A stretch of DNA of 64,000 nt, from assembly GCA_905479015.1 (NCBI GenBank), contig CAJQKV010000002.1:1-64000 (forward strand), given 5' to 3'. This document shows positions 25,016 through 33,052 of this stretch, piece after piece; position 1 is the first letter of the stretch, and each line of letters opens with the position of its first letter. Origin of the DNA: an uncultured Cyclobacteriaceae bacterium. Its GTDB lineage: Bacteria; Bacteroidota; Bacteroidia; Cytophagales; Cyclobacteriaceae. The notes under the pieces were generated by a model. It ran no database searches. It worked only from the letters and a program-made list of their open reading frames with translations, and had not been told where the DNA came from. Both the position numbers and the translations under genes were made by a program.

Positions 25016-25090
25016 TTAAATTCCTTGACGCCTTTTTAGTTTAGAGATTAAAACAGAAGCTATTTGTGCTCTTTTGTTTCCGTTACCCAT
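25016..25090 (-). CDS. Possible basic micropeptide (24 aa)
   Basis: Two bases after the channel gene's stop, the minus strand carries an ATG-initiated 24-codon frame (MGNGNKRAQIASVL, then a basic ISKLKRRQGI end). Position and composition are suggestive, but chance is quite possible for so short an ORF. Confidence 0.2.
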   Translation of the reverse strand: MGNGNKRAQIASVLISKLKRRQGI

Positions 25091-25092
25091 AC

Positions 25093-26997
25093 TTAATGTG
25101 CAGAAAGGACAATGATCATGTCTTGTTCGTTGAAAGTTACCAGTTCATTTTTAACAGGATTGACCACCACACCATAATTTTTTTCTATGCTCTTAGCTTC
25201 ATCCATTAAGCGGTAGCCGATCGCTGTTTCATTCTTTCTGCATGCAGATTCTAAGACCGTATAAAAATTGACAGGTTCGTGAAGGGTCACATATTGATTC
25301 ATTTCTCGGATATAAATTTCGTCCCCAGAAGCATCAAATAATTCTTCAAAGACCCGCATGAGAAATTTATTTTCACTTATTTGACTCATCAATAAGCTGA
25401 TGAGGCTATCACTCACAATGAAGTCATCGGCACTGGTAACATTGGCAAGAATTCGGTTTTTCATGTCCAACATTTCACTGACAATTTTGAAATGAGTGTC
25501 ATGATGTTCTGAAAAATAGCGCAAGTGCAATAAGGTAATCAAGGTCTGCGCATCGGCTTCCTGCAAGGGAAAATAATTTTTGTAACTCAGTAAAATGATG
25601 TAATCAAAATCGCCTAAACCTTGATTTTGTAGCGTTGGGCCATCGGTAGTATCAAGAGCTTCAAAGCTAACCGTAAGATTCGACATTTCTGTGCCTAGCC
25701 CCATCACCTCGTCAGAGGAGTTTTCGAATTTTGAAATGACTTTTAATGTAGATTTGGAGGCCACATATTGGTCTATTTCTTTGATGATATGTTTGCCACG
25801 TGGATTCCAGCCAATGATGAGTATTTTTTCTGGATGGGGAACGTCCTTATCCCTGAGAGCCACATGATCGGGGTTAAAGTCAGTAGAAGGTTGTGCAGCG
25901 GGAATCAAGGTATCGTCATCTTCGGTGATGCCGATGACTTGATCTCCTTCCTGAAACACAAGGTCCATGGGCGGGTTGATTAAAACGCTTTGGGTCGTTG
26001 CTTGATGGATACCCATAATGGATGAATTGGGATAGGCGAAAAGAATATCGCGATAGATTTTACCAGTAAGCGTAGGGGCCTTTGAAAAATAGATTTCGTC
26101 CCCATCAAAATCAAGCAGCTCAATATAAACAACACTTAATCCGGATTGCCGACTGGTCTGAACCATAATTCTTGAGATGACCTCATCTGATAAGATCAAT
26201 TCTACTTCATCTTTGCCCACCATTTTGGCAACGGCTAGATTCTTTTTATCCTTGATTTCAGCAGTAATATGAAAGGGAGTTTTCCTATTGAAAGTTTGTG
26301 TGGTGATCGCGACAATTGATTTGATGATTTGAGAATCCGAGTTTTCGCTGTCATTATCCAAGAGAATAATGGATTTGCTTTCTTTGAGATTTACAATTTG
26401 AAGATCATCTAAATCTATTGGATTTCCTGTCCTACAGATGATACGAGTGGTTTTGAAATTTTTTACTTTCTCTCGTATTTCGTCTTCCATTTCTACCTTA
26501 TCTTTTTCTGCCAAAATGACAATAGCAGCATCTGATTGGTTTTCATTGGCAATGATCAACTCGGACAGCAGCGTAAAAACCTTAGAAGACCAGCCTAGGA
26601 TGACAACATGGTTTTCTTCAATGACAAAGGACCTCCCTTTGCGAAGACGTTCAATTTTAACCATAATTCCATTGGAAATTAAACCGATCAGGATGGTTAT
26701 GATGATCAATCCAAAGAGGGTTACCGTCATCATGAATATCATAAAAGGCCAGTTGCCCTCATTTCCACCCACGGTGCCTGGATCTAGCATGTGTATAAGA
26801 CTTATCCAAATAGATTGGGGAAGGGTTAAAGGTTCATCATGGGTGGGACCCAATCCAAAAGCCAATAATAAGATAGAACATAAGAAGATAAATGAGATGG
26901 AAAACAAAGTCAATCCAAGAATCATTTGGGAAGTTCCCTTTGAAATAAAATTATCGAACTTATACTTTAGCTTGGTAGTGAAGGAAGCTTTGGGCAT
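25093..26997 (-). CDS. CASTOR/POLLUX-like ion channel with RCK (TrkA-N-type) domains
   Basis: Start chosen at Met 26997 (MPKASFTTKLKYKF). An upstream in-frame start at 27138 would overlap the neighbouring methyltransferase and add low-complexity sequence unlike the family. With this start the protein has 634 residues: TM1 about 24-50, a pore-loop region about 58-78 (SLIHMLDPGTVGGN), TM2 about 83-110, then a Rossmann-like RCK domain starting HVVILGWSSK and a second one starting KILIIGWNPRGKHI. This layout matches bacterial relatives of the plant nuclear cation channels CASTOR and POLLUX. The predicted role is gated cation transport across the inner membrane; ion selectivity cannot be read from the sequence. 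Confidence 0.85.
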   Translation of the reverse strand: MPKASFTTKLKYKFDNFISKGTSQMILGLTLFSISFIFLCSILLLAFGLGPTHDEPLTLPQSIWISLIHMLDPGTVGGNEGNWPFMIFMMTVTLFGLIIITILIGLISNGIMVKIERLRKGRSFVIEENHVVILGWSSKVFTLLSELIIANENQSDAAIVILAEKDKVEMEDEIREKVKNFKTTRIICRTGNPIDLDDLQIVNLKESKSIILLDNDSENSDSQIIKSIVAITTQTFNRKTPFHITAEIKDKKNLAVAKMVGKDEVELILSDEVISRIMVQTSRQSGLSVVYIELLDFDGDEIYFSKAPTLTGKIYRDILFAYPNSSIMGIHQATTQSVLINPPMDLVFQEGDQVIGITEDDDTLIPAAQPSTDFNPDHVALRDKDVPHPEKILIIGWNPRGKHIIKEIDQYVASKSTLKVISKFENSSDEVMGLGTEMSNLTVSFEALDTTDGPTLQNQGLGDFDYIILLSYKNYFPLQEADAQTLITLLHLRYFSEHHDTHFKIVSEMLDMKNRILANVTSADDFIVSDSLISLLMSQISENKFLMRVFEELFDASGDEIYIREMNQYVTLHEPVNFYTVLESACRKNETAIGYRLMDEAKSIEKNYGVVVNPVKNELVTFNEQDMIIVLSAH

Positions 26998-27091
26998 CGT
27001 GGAGGTATTGGTTTTAATGGAGGATGATCTTGAGCAAGTAAAAATAGTAATTATTTCGTCAGGGATCGAAAAAGCCCTTCCCTTAATTGGA

Positions 27092-27700
27092 TCACCTTTT
27101 TTGAAGACAAAGGATGGCATGCGCATGGTCTTGGTCAAACCGGAGGGTTTTAAGGGGTTCTAATAACCGAAAATCAGTATGTAACTGGACCAAATTAAAT
27201 AATTTTTCAGTCAACAACAGGCGCTCCGATTGATCGTTGAGCCAAGATCGATCGCCATCGGTTTGTTGCACAATTTCTTCATTGTGAATGGAAGTATCCA
27301 TACTGAGATAGAGAAATCCTCCTTTGTTAAGTACTCGAAACTGCTCTTCCCATTGCTGTTGAAATTCAAGAGTATTTTTGGCAAAATGCATGACCCTACA
27401 ATTGATGATGGCATCAAAAAAACCATTTTCAAAAGGCAGGATATCGGCAGTAGCTTTTGAAAAAAAAGCAGGATTTCCTCCCAAAGAGGTTGCGATAATT
27501 TTGCATAGGGCTACGTTTTTTTCATCCACATCGATGCCATAAATGGTTTTTTTTAAGTTTAAAAAAGGGATGATATTTCTTCCTTGTCCACAGCCAATTT
27601 CTAGGATACGATGACGATCATTAAACCTACCTTTGAGTAGTTGATCCAATAATTCCAGGTCTATGTCCCCAATAAAATTGTTGATATCATCTAATTTCAT
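27092..27700 (-). CDS. Class I SAM-dependent methyltransferase
   Basis: A 202-residue protein with SAM-binding motif I ILEIGCGQGRNIIPFL at about 33-48, the acidic residue of motif II in IYGIDVDEKN, and the later motifs FDAIINCRVMHF and VLNKGGFLYLS. It belongs to the Methyltransf_11/25 type; the substrate is unknown. A TAAATTTC box (27705-27712) ends exactly 4 nt before the ATG. The channel gene follows on the same strand; its preferred start lies 94 nt beyond the methyltransferase stop. Confidence 0.88.
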   Translation of the reverse strand: MKLDDINNFIGDIDLELLDQLLKGRFNDRHRILEIGCGQGRNIIPFLNLKKTIYGIDVDEKNVALCKIIATSLGGNPAFFSKATADILPFENGFFDAIINCRVMHFAKNTLEFQQQWEEQFRVLNKGGFLYLSMDTSIHNEEIVQQTDGDRSWLNDQSERLLLTEKLFNLVQLHTDFRLLEPLKTLRFDQDHAHAILCLQKR

Positions 27701-27777
27701 GGTGGAAATTTATAAAAAGAGACGAATGAATGCAAAAGGGCCACCGTATAATTGAGGGGACGCGGAAGATAAGTAAG

Positions 27778-28776
27778 CTATGAAACGGCAGATTCCAATA
27801 ATTTCAAAACCCCTTTTTCTGTATCCATGGTGGCCCTTATGCCGATGGGTAAGGTCGCATTGTTCTCCTCATGTCCAAAGGGAAAACCACCCATGACAGG
27901 GATGCCTAAATCACCTAGGCGGTCTTTGAAGACTTCACTAAGACTGGTTGAAAACTCATAATAGGGGTCCCCAGGTTGCGCATCACATCGGGTAAAATGG
28001 CCCAGAACAATGCCTTTTATTCCTTTAAATTTTTGAGCCGCACGCAGTTGGGTAAGCATTCGATCTATGCGGTAAGTAGATTCTCCGACCTCTTCAATGA
28101 AGACAATGTGATCAGCCCAATTGATTTCGTGCGCGGTACCAATCATACTGATTAACAGAGACAGGTTTCCTCCTATGAGTTTACCCGTGGCGGCGCCTGC
28201 TTTGATGACTAAGGGATCATCGATTTTTATTTTATTTTTATTCCCCTTTTGAATCACCGCATTAAAATGTTGAATTGAAAAAGGGTTAAAAGTAGAGATT
28301 CCCACGGGGCCGTGAAAACCCACAATTCCACACTTTTTATAAATGGCCAAATGCAGGGCCGTAATATCACTGTATCCGATCAGGGGTTTGCAATGCGCAC
28401 TAATCAGGGAATAATCTATTTTTTCTAGAAGTCGCGTAGCGCCATATCCACCCCGAGCACATAAAATGGCTGAAACTTCGGGGTTTTCATACATGTGGTG
28501 CAAGTCCTCAATCTTTTGTGCATCGGTGCCTGCAAGAAATCCATTTTGTACCCTTAAATTATCGGTATGGATGATTTGATAACCCAGCATCTGGAAGTTT
28601 TCTACCAACGTTTCATAACCGGATCTTTTTAAGGCCCCAGAGGGCGCAATGACCCCAATGGAAGCACCTGGCTTGAGTGCCTTTGGCTTGATAACTTCTG
28701 TAGATAGATGGAAAGAAGTAAGGCTGGGTACGGCACCCATTAATGCGCCTGATTTGATAAATTTTCTACGGTCCAT
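27778..28776 (-). CDS. LD-carboxypeptidase (peptidase family S66, LdcA-like) with Tat-like leader
   Basis: The N-terminus MDRRKFIKSGALMGAV resembles a twin-arginine leader, and TatC is encoded at 43117-43950. The rest (332 aa in total) is the S66 family: GVIAPSG near the N-terminus, ARGGYGATRLL, the catalytic Ser in IGYSDITALH, the Glu in FIEEVGES and the His in GGFPFGHEEN. All three catalytic positions are present. S66 enzymes remove the terminal D-Ala from muropeptide tetrapeptides during peptidoglycan recycling. Here the leader suggests an exported form. A TATTTTTA box lies 5 nt before the start. Confidence 0.9.
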   Translation of the reverse strand: MDRRKFIKSGALMGAVPSLTSFHLSTEVIKPKALKPGASIGVIAPSGALKRSGYETLVENFQMLGYQIIHTDNLRVQNGFLAGTDAQKIEDLHHMYENPEVSAILCARGGYGATRLLEKIDYSLISAHCKPLIGYSDITALHLAIYKKCGIVGFHGPVGISTFNPFSIQHFNAVIQKGNKNKIKIDDPLVIKAGAATGKLIGGNLSLLISMIGTAHEINWADHIVFIEEVGESTYRIDRMLTQLRAAQKFKGIKGIVLGHFTRCDAQPGDPYYEFSTSLSEVFKDRLGDLGIPVMGGFPFGHEENNATLPIGIRATMDTEKGVLKLLESAVS

Positions 28777-28865
28777 AAGGGTAAAAATACAAAAATCTAT
28801 TTGCTTTATCCATAGGAGCGTGGGGATTTAGTATTGGGCCGGAAAGTGTAATCTTCCCTGAAGAA

Positions 28866-29750
28866 TCAACCCGTTTTTTTCTTCCAATAACGGATCAAAC
28901 CCGCGACACTCATCCATGAGGGGTTCGCAGCCTCATATTGTTTTATTCCCAGTGGATCGACCCCCAATCGGAGCAATTGCTGGGAGGTATATTCACTGAA
29001 TTTAGGCGTAAGTTCTTGGGCGGTAAAGCCGGCCTCCCAGTTTTTTTTCACCCATTGGGACCAATCATTGATCATACTTTTAAGTGCATGCATATGTGCC
29101 GGAACGTCCTCAATCACACCAAAATGGGTCAGGTAAATTTGGGAGGGTTCGCAGGCAAGAATGAGATCTATCGAACGGATCCAATCTTCCAGGTTGATGT
29201 CTGGTGGTGGGCAAGGAGGTACGACCGGACCCTTTTGAATTTTCACCCCAGCGACATCGCCGGTAAAGACCAGGTTGTCTATTTTCCAAGCAATGTGATG
29301 TTTGGCATGACCGGGTGTATGAAGTGCCTGAAAGCGGCGATTTCCGATCAGGATTTCTTCCAAATGCCCCGTACTCCGCAATTGATCAATTGGAATGGGA
29401 TGCATTTGACCCCACAATCGATCCATGTCTTCCTGATAAATGCGCTTGGCAGATTCCATAAGTTTTTCAGGATGGGCTAAATGCGTTTCCCCAAAGGGAT
29501 GCAGATAAATGGTGGCCCCTTGGGCGGCAAGCGCCCAAGCAGCACCGGCATGGTCTAGGTGAATATGGCTCAAAAAAACATGTTTAATTTCATCTATCTC
29601 AAAACCGCAACGTTTGATTTCACTTTTAAGCACTTCGAAGGTGGAGTGAGGACCCGTTTCAATTAATACAGGACCTACGGATGTCTCGACCAGATAAGCC
29701 GCTATGGATTGGGGATATCCTAAAAAATTTAAATCTAACGTATAAACCAT
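28866..29750 (-). CDS. MBL-fold (metallo-beta-lactamase superfamily) hydrolase
   Basis: Start chosen at ATG 29750 (MVYTLDLNFLGYPQSIAAYL), giving 294 residues. The longer reading back to 30038 would run antisense through the divergent thioesterase gene and has no family character. The zinc motif HIHLDH is in VFLSHIHLDHAGAAW, followed by ETGPHS upstream, HTPGHAKHHIAW, FTGDVAG and a late YLTHFG His. All metal ligands of the glyoxalase-II-like branch appear present. The substrate is unknown. It is divergent from the thioesterase gene, with an FNR-like palindrome between them. Confidence 0.88.
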   Translation of the reverse strand: MVYTLDLNFLGYPQSIAAYLVETSVGPVLIETGPHSTFEVLKSEIKRCGFEIDEIKHVFLSHIHLDHAGAAWALAAQGATIYLHPFGETHLAHPEKLMESAKRIYQEDMDRLWGQMHPIPIDQLRSTGHLEEILIGNRRFQALHTPGHAKHHIAWKIDNLVFTGDVAGVKIQKGPVVPPCPPPDINLEDWIRSIDLILACEPSQIYLTHFGVIEDVPAHMHALKSMINDWSQWVKKNWEAGFTAQELTPKFSEYTSQQLLRLGVDPLGIKQYEAANPSWMSVAGLIRYWKKKTG

Positions 29751-29781
29751 ATTAAATAACAATTTGTATGCGTAATTTAGC

Positions 29782-29795
29782 TTGATTGTAATCAA
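29782..29795. promoter_or_regulatory. Perfect FNR/CRP-type palindrome in a divergent intergenic region
   Basis: TTGATTGTAATCAA is a perfect inverted repeat (TTGATT, GT, AATCAA) and fits the FNR half-site rule TTGAT-N4-ATCAA exactly. It sits 6 nt upstream of the thioesterase ATG (29802) and 31 nt from the MBL hydrolase ATG (29750). An operator for a Crp/FNR-family regulator is the natural reading; no regulator gene is in the window. Confidence 0.4.
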
Positions 29796-29801
29796 AGGCA
29801 G

Positions 29802-30287
29802 ATGACCGAGAAGAAATATTTTCAAGACCACATGCCCGGCAATGTTTGTTTTGGCTGTGGCGCGGAGCATCCAGAAGGCCTTCAAATCAAAGGGTTTTGG
29901 GAAGGATCCGCAGCCATTTGTCACTGGCAGCCGGACGAAAAATATAGGGGCTGGCCCCGGTTGCTCAACGGAGGGATTATGGCGACGCTCATCGATTGCC
30001 ATTGTATGGGAACCGCCATGGCATACGCTTATCAACAAGAAGATAGAGACTTTGATTCTACCCCCTTCTATCGTTATGCGACCGGAGGGTTGAAGGTCAA
30101 GTATTTAAAACCAACACCAACTAAGGATATGATTACCTTAAGGGCTCAGGTAATCGAGCATCATCAACGTAAAATCATCATGAGTTGTACGCTAGAAAGC
30201 AGTGGTATAATAACGGCCGAGGCAGAAGTAATTGCGATACAAGTATACGACAGCTCAAAGAATAATGAAACTAACCAATTTGAATAG
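29802..30287 (+). CDS. PaaI/hotdog-fold thioesterase
   Basis: A 161-residue single hotdog domain. It begins with a cysteine motif, NVCFGCGAEHPEGLQIKGFW, common in this subgroup. The hotdog helix with its active-site region is WPRLLNGGIMATLIDCHCMG, followed by GLKVKYLKPTPTKDMITLRA. Such proteins hydrolyse acyl-CoA or related thioesters; the acyl group is unknown. It is followed by lgt after 2 nt, so the two are probably co-transcribed. An FNR-like palindrome just upstream could repress or activate the pair. Confidence 0.85.
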   Translation: MTEKKYFQDHMPGNVCFGCGAEHPEGLQIKGFWEGSAAICHWQPDEKYRGWPRLLNGGIMATLIDCHCMGTAMAYAYQQEDRDFDSTPFYRYATGGLKVKYLKPTPTKDMITLRAQVIEHHQRKIIMSCTLESSGIITAEAEVIAIQVYDSSKNNETNQFE

Positions 30288-30289
30288 AA

Positions 30290-31078
30290 ATGCATCCTGA
30301 ATTAATAGAAATAGGAGGAATCACGCTTTATGCCTATGGTTTCTTCATCATGATTGGCGCGCTTACTTCCTATATGTATGGGATAAAAGTGTTCAAAAAA
30401 GAGCTAGATATTGAGCCGGATAAGGTGCAAACGTTAACAATACTGATTATTTCTGCCGCCGTCATAGGAGGGAAGATTTTTTTCTATTTTGAAGATCCTG
30501 CTTATTATTTTTCGAGCCCTGGAAACCTACTTAAAAACTTCAGACAAGGCTTTGTTTTTTATGGATCTTTGATTTTTGCAGTACCTACAGTGATTTGGTA
30601 TTTTAGAAAAGAGAAATGGCCCATATTTCCTATGCTCGACATTCTTTCTATAATCGCTACGATTATCCATGGCTTTGGTCGATTGGGCTGTTTTTTTGCG
30701 GGTTGTTGTCATGGATTGCCTACTGACTCTTTTCTTGGGGTAACGTTTACAGATGCAAAATCTCAAGCAAAACCCCTAGATATCCCACTGCATCCTACAC
30801 AGCTTTATGAAGTTTTCTTCATTGGATCTCTGATGTTGTTTTTGGTTCAGTTGAAGCGAAGACAGCAATTTCACGGACAACTGGTATTTCTATATGTGAT
30901 GATATATGCCGTAGGACGATCGATCATAGAGGTATTTAGAGGAGATCTTAGACGCGGATTTGTCATAGAAGGGTTGATTTCTCATTCACAATTCATTTCT
31001 ATCTTGCTGGTTTTGATTGCGGGAGCGTGTTATTGGGTGACCAGTAAAAACAGTAAATTCAAAATAAAGAGGCCCTGA
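30290..31078 (+). CDS. lgt: Prolipoprotein diacylglyceryl transferase
   Basis: Lgt moves diacylglycerol from phosphatidylglycerol to the lipobox Cys of prolipoproteins at the inner membrane. The 262-residue protein has several hydrophobic segments and the family signature at about residue 128 (HGFGRLGCFFAGCCHG). Further family blocks are LHPTQLYE and the arginine-containing FRGDLRRGF. It serves lipoproteins such as the two predicted in this window (21916-23310 and 49564-50775). Its 3' end overlaps the convergent lipid kinase gene by 20 bp. Confidence 0.96.
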   Translation: MHPELIEIGGITLYAYGFFIMIGALTSYMYGIKVFKKELDIEPDKVQTLTILIISAAVIGGKIFFYFEDPAYYFSSPGNLLKNFRQGFVFYGSLIFAVPTVIWYFRKEKWPIFPMLDILSIIATIIHGFGRLGCFFAGCCHGLPTDSFLGVTFTDAKSQAKPLDIPLHPTQLYEVFFIGSLMLFLVQLKRRQQFHGQLVFLYVMIYAVGRSIIEVFRGDLRRGFVIEGLISHSQFISILLVLIAGACYWVTSKNSKFKIKRP

Positions 31079-31943
31079 TTTGAAGGGCGCTGGGGAGGAC
31101 AGAAATGGTGAAAGGGGGTTGATTAAAATACTCGCCATCGATATGAGCTTCGAGTTTTTGATTTTCCCCGAGGCTGATTTCTTTTGCATCAAACAAGGAA
31201 ACTTCTTTCAGACGATGATGAGACCCTTTTTGTAGGGTTAACACCTTCAAATAACGTTGCAATGGAGAAAGCTTCCCGATCGCACATATAGAAAGTTTAC
31301 CGTCATTTAATTTTGCATGGGGTGTCAGCTTGAAGCCCCCTCCAAAAGTGGTGCCATTGGCGATGGTCAATAAAATTAAATTTTGTCTTTGAGAGACTTG
31401 ATCTATGGTCAAGTCAAAATCACGGTATTTGTAACTTCCCAGAATATGAAGGACATGATAATAATACTTGAGCTGACCGCTGAGAAAAGGAACCTTTCGA
31501 TGAATCATGTCAGCGGCAATCTGACCATCAAAACCGATTCCTACACCATTGATGAATTTCCGATCATTGCATAGGCCGATATCGATTCGAGTGATGGGTC
31601 CGTGGAGGGCGGTATCGAGTTGGGTTTCCAACGTGGATCCAATGCGGATATTCTTCACAAAATCATTGCCACTTCCCGAAGGAATAAATGAAACCGGGAG
31701 GTCTAACTTCAATCCATTGATGGCTTCATTAATGGTGCCATCTCCTCCAATAATCATTAAATCCGTATAATCAGGGGTCAAGTTTTCTTCGACGGTTTGG
31801 GCGCCTCTACAATCATTACGGGTTTCAAATACGGCAAATTTTATTTCATGATACCTCAAAAATTCGGCTACCTTTTTGCCTATTTTTTGACTTTTTCCAC
31901 GACCGGATTGAGGGTTAATGAGCACAAAAAAATGACGTGACAT
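31059..31943 (-). CDS. Diacylglycerol kinase family lipid kinase (DagK/YegS type)
   Basis: A 294-residue soluble lipid kinase. The N-terminal nucleotide-binding domain has LINPQSGRGKS and the GGDGT motif in IIGGDGTINEAINGL at about 67-81, then FIPSGSGNDFVKNI. The C-terminal domain has NGTTFGGGFKLTPHAKLNDG and HIDGEYF. Family members phosphorylate diacylglycerol or related lipids; the substrate of this one is not clear. It converges on lgt with a 20-bp overlap of coding ends. Confidence 0.92.
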   Translation of the reverse strand: MSRHFFVLINPQSGRGKSQKIGKKVAEFLRYHEIKFAVFETRNDCRGAQTVEENLTPDYTDLMIIGGDGTINEAINGLKLDLPVSFIPSGSGNDFVKNIRIGSTLETQLDTALHGPITRIDIGLCNDRKFINGVGIGFDGQIAADMIHRKVPFLSGQLKYYYHVLHILGSYKYRDFDLTIDQVSQRQNLILLTIANGTTFGGGFKLTPHAKLNDGKLSICAIGKLSPLQRYLKVLTLQKGSHHRLKEVSLFDAKEISLGENQKLEAHIDGEYFNQPPFTISVLPSALQIRASLF

Positions 31944-32081
31944 AAGGAGGCTCTGAGGATTAATAATAGATTAACCGTTAATTAATAAAGAGCAATATAA
32001 ATAAAGCTAAAGATTAATATTGACATAATTGAAAAAGGATCTTTGAAAGTCGGGAGCGTTATATCGAAGAGATGTTGTTCT

Positions 32082-33038
32082 TTACACAAAAGGCAAATTC
32101 CCCAAATCCACATTCCCCCCCGTCAAAATGATACCTACTTTTTTATTTTTAAAAAAAGCTTTACGGCCCAATAAGGCAGCAAAGGGGACGGCACAGGAAG
32201 GTTCAATGACGATCTTCATTCGTTCCCAAATCATTCGCATCGCACTACTAATTTCGTCCTCAGAGACGGTAATCACTTCTTTTACATGATTTTGGATGAT
32301 TTCAAAGTTTAATTTCCCCACGGTCGTTTTGAGGCCATCGGCCATGGTGTGGGTTTGGGAAACAGGAATGATTTTACCTGCTTTGAGCGATAAATAGGTG
32401 TCATTTACGCTTTCGGGTTCTCCCAAGATGACTTCTGTTTTGGGAGAGAAGTATTTGATACTTAGGGCCGTACCTGCCGCCAATCCACCTCCTCCTACAG
32501 GAGTGAGTAGATAATCCAAATCAGCGTGAGTTTCAATTAATTCTTTGGCACAAGAGGCTTGTCCAGCAATGATCGCCAAATCGTCAAAAGGGGGGATAAA
32601 CACCGCATTTGTTTCTTGAATGATCTTGGCGCAGGCCTCCTGTCGGGCGGTTTCGTTGGGCTCGCAAAAAACAATGTTACCTCCGTAATTTTTGACAGCA
32701 TCAATTTTTACCTTGGGGGCATTTTGGGGCATGACAATATAAGCACTTACTCCGGCCGTTTTACAAGCGTAGGCAACGGCTTGGGCGTGATTCCCTGAGG
32801 AATGTGTAGCAAACCCATTGAGCCGTTCTTCAGGCTTTAAGGAAAAAAGGGCATTAGAGGCCCCACGCATTTTGAAGGAGCCTGTTTTTTGAAAATTTTC
32901 ACATTTAAAAAAAAGATGGGCATCCGTGAGCTCATTGATAAATTGAGAGGTCAGGACCGGGGTGTTATGAATGTGTGGAAGAATACGCTCATGTGCGCGG
33001 CGAATATCATTTTCAGTGGGAGTTGAGGACATTATCAT
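32082..33038 (-). CDS. PLP-dependent threonine/serine dehydratase (short form)
   Basis: Fold-type II PLP enzyme of 318 residues. The Schiff-base Lys is in TGSFKMRGASNAL, the phosphate and substrate loop is SSGNHAQAVAYA, and the glycine-rich phosphate loop is TPVGGGGLAAG. It lacks the C-terminal regulatory ACT-like domain of biosynthetic IlvA, so it resembles catabolic threonine/serine ammonia-lyase or serine racemase. These cannot be separated from sequence alone. It starts 14 nt after the polA stop and probably shares its transcript. Met3 is an alternative start. Confidence 0.87.
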   Translation of the reverse strand: MIMSSTPTENDIRRAHERILPHIHNTPVLTSQFINELTDAHLFFKCENFQKTGSFKMRGASNALFSLKPEERLNGFATHSSGNHAQAVAYACKTAGVSAYIVMPQNAPKVKIDAVKNYGGNIVFCEPNETARQEACAKIIQETNAVFIPPFDDLAIIAGQASCAKELIETHADLDYLLTPVGGGGLAAGTALSIKYFSPKTEVILGEPESVNDTYLSLKAGKIIPVSQTHTMADGLKTTVGKLNFEIIQNHVKEVITVSEDEISSAMRMIWERMKIVIEPSCAVPFAALLGRKAFFKNKKVGIILTGGNVDLGNLPFV

Positions 33039-33052
33039 AGGGTTTTAGATTA

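Noticed and set aside
26998-27138. N-terminal extension of the ion channel to 27138
   Set aside because: It overlaps the methyltransferase coding end and has no channel-family character; Met 26997 precedes the basic, TM-leading N-terminus.
29751-30038. N-terminal extension of the MBL hydrolase to 30038
   Set aside because: It would be antisense to the thioesterase gene and cover the shared promoter region.
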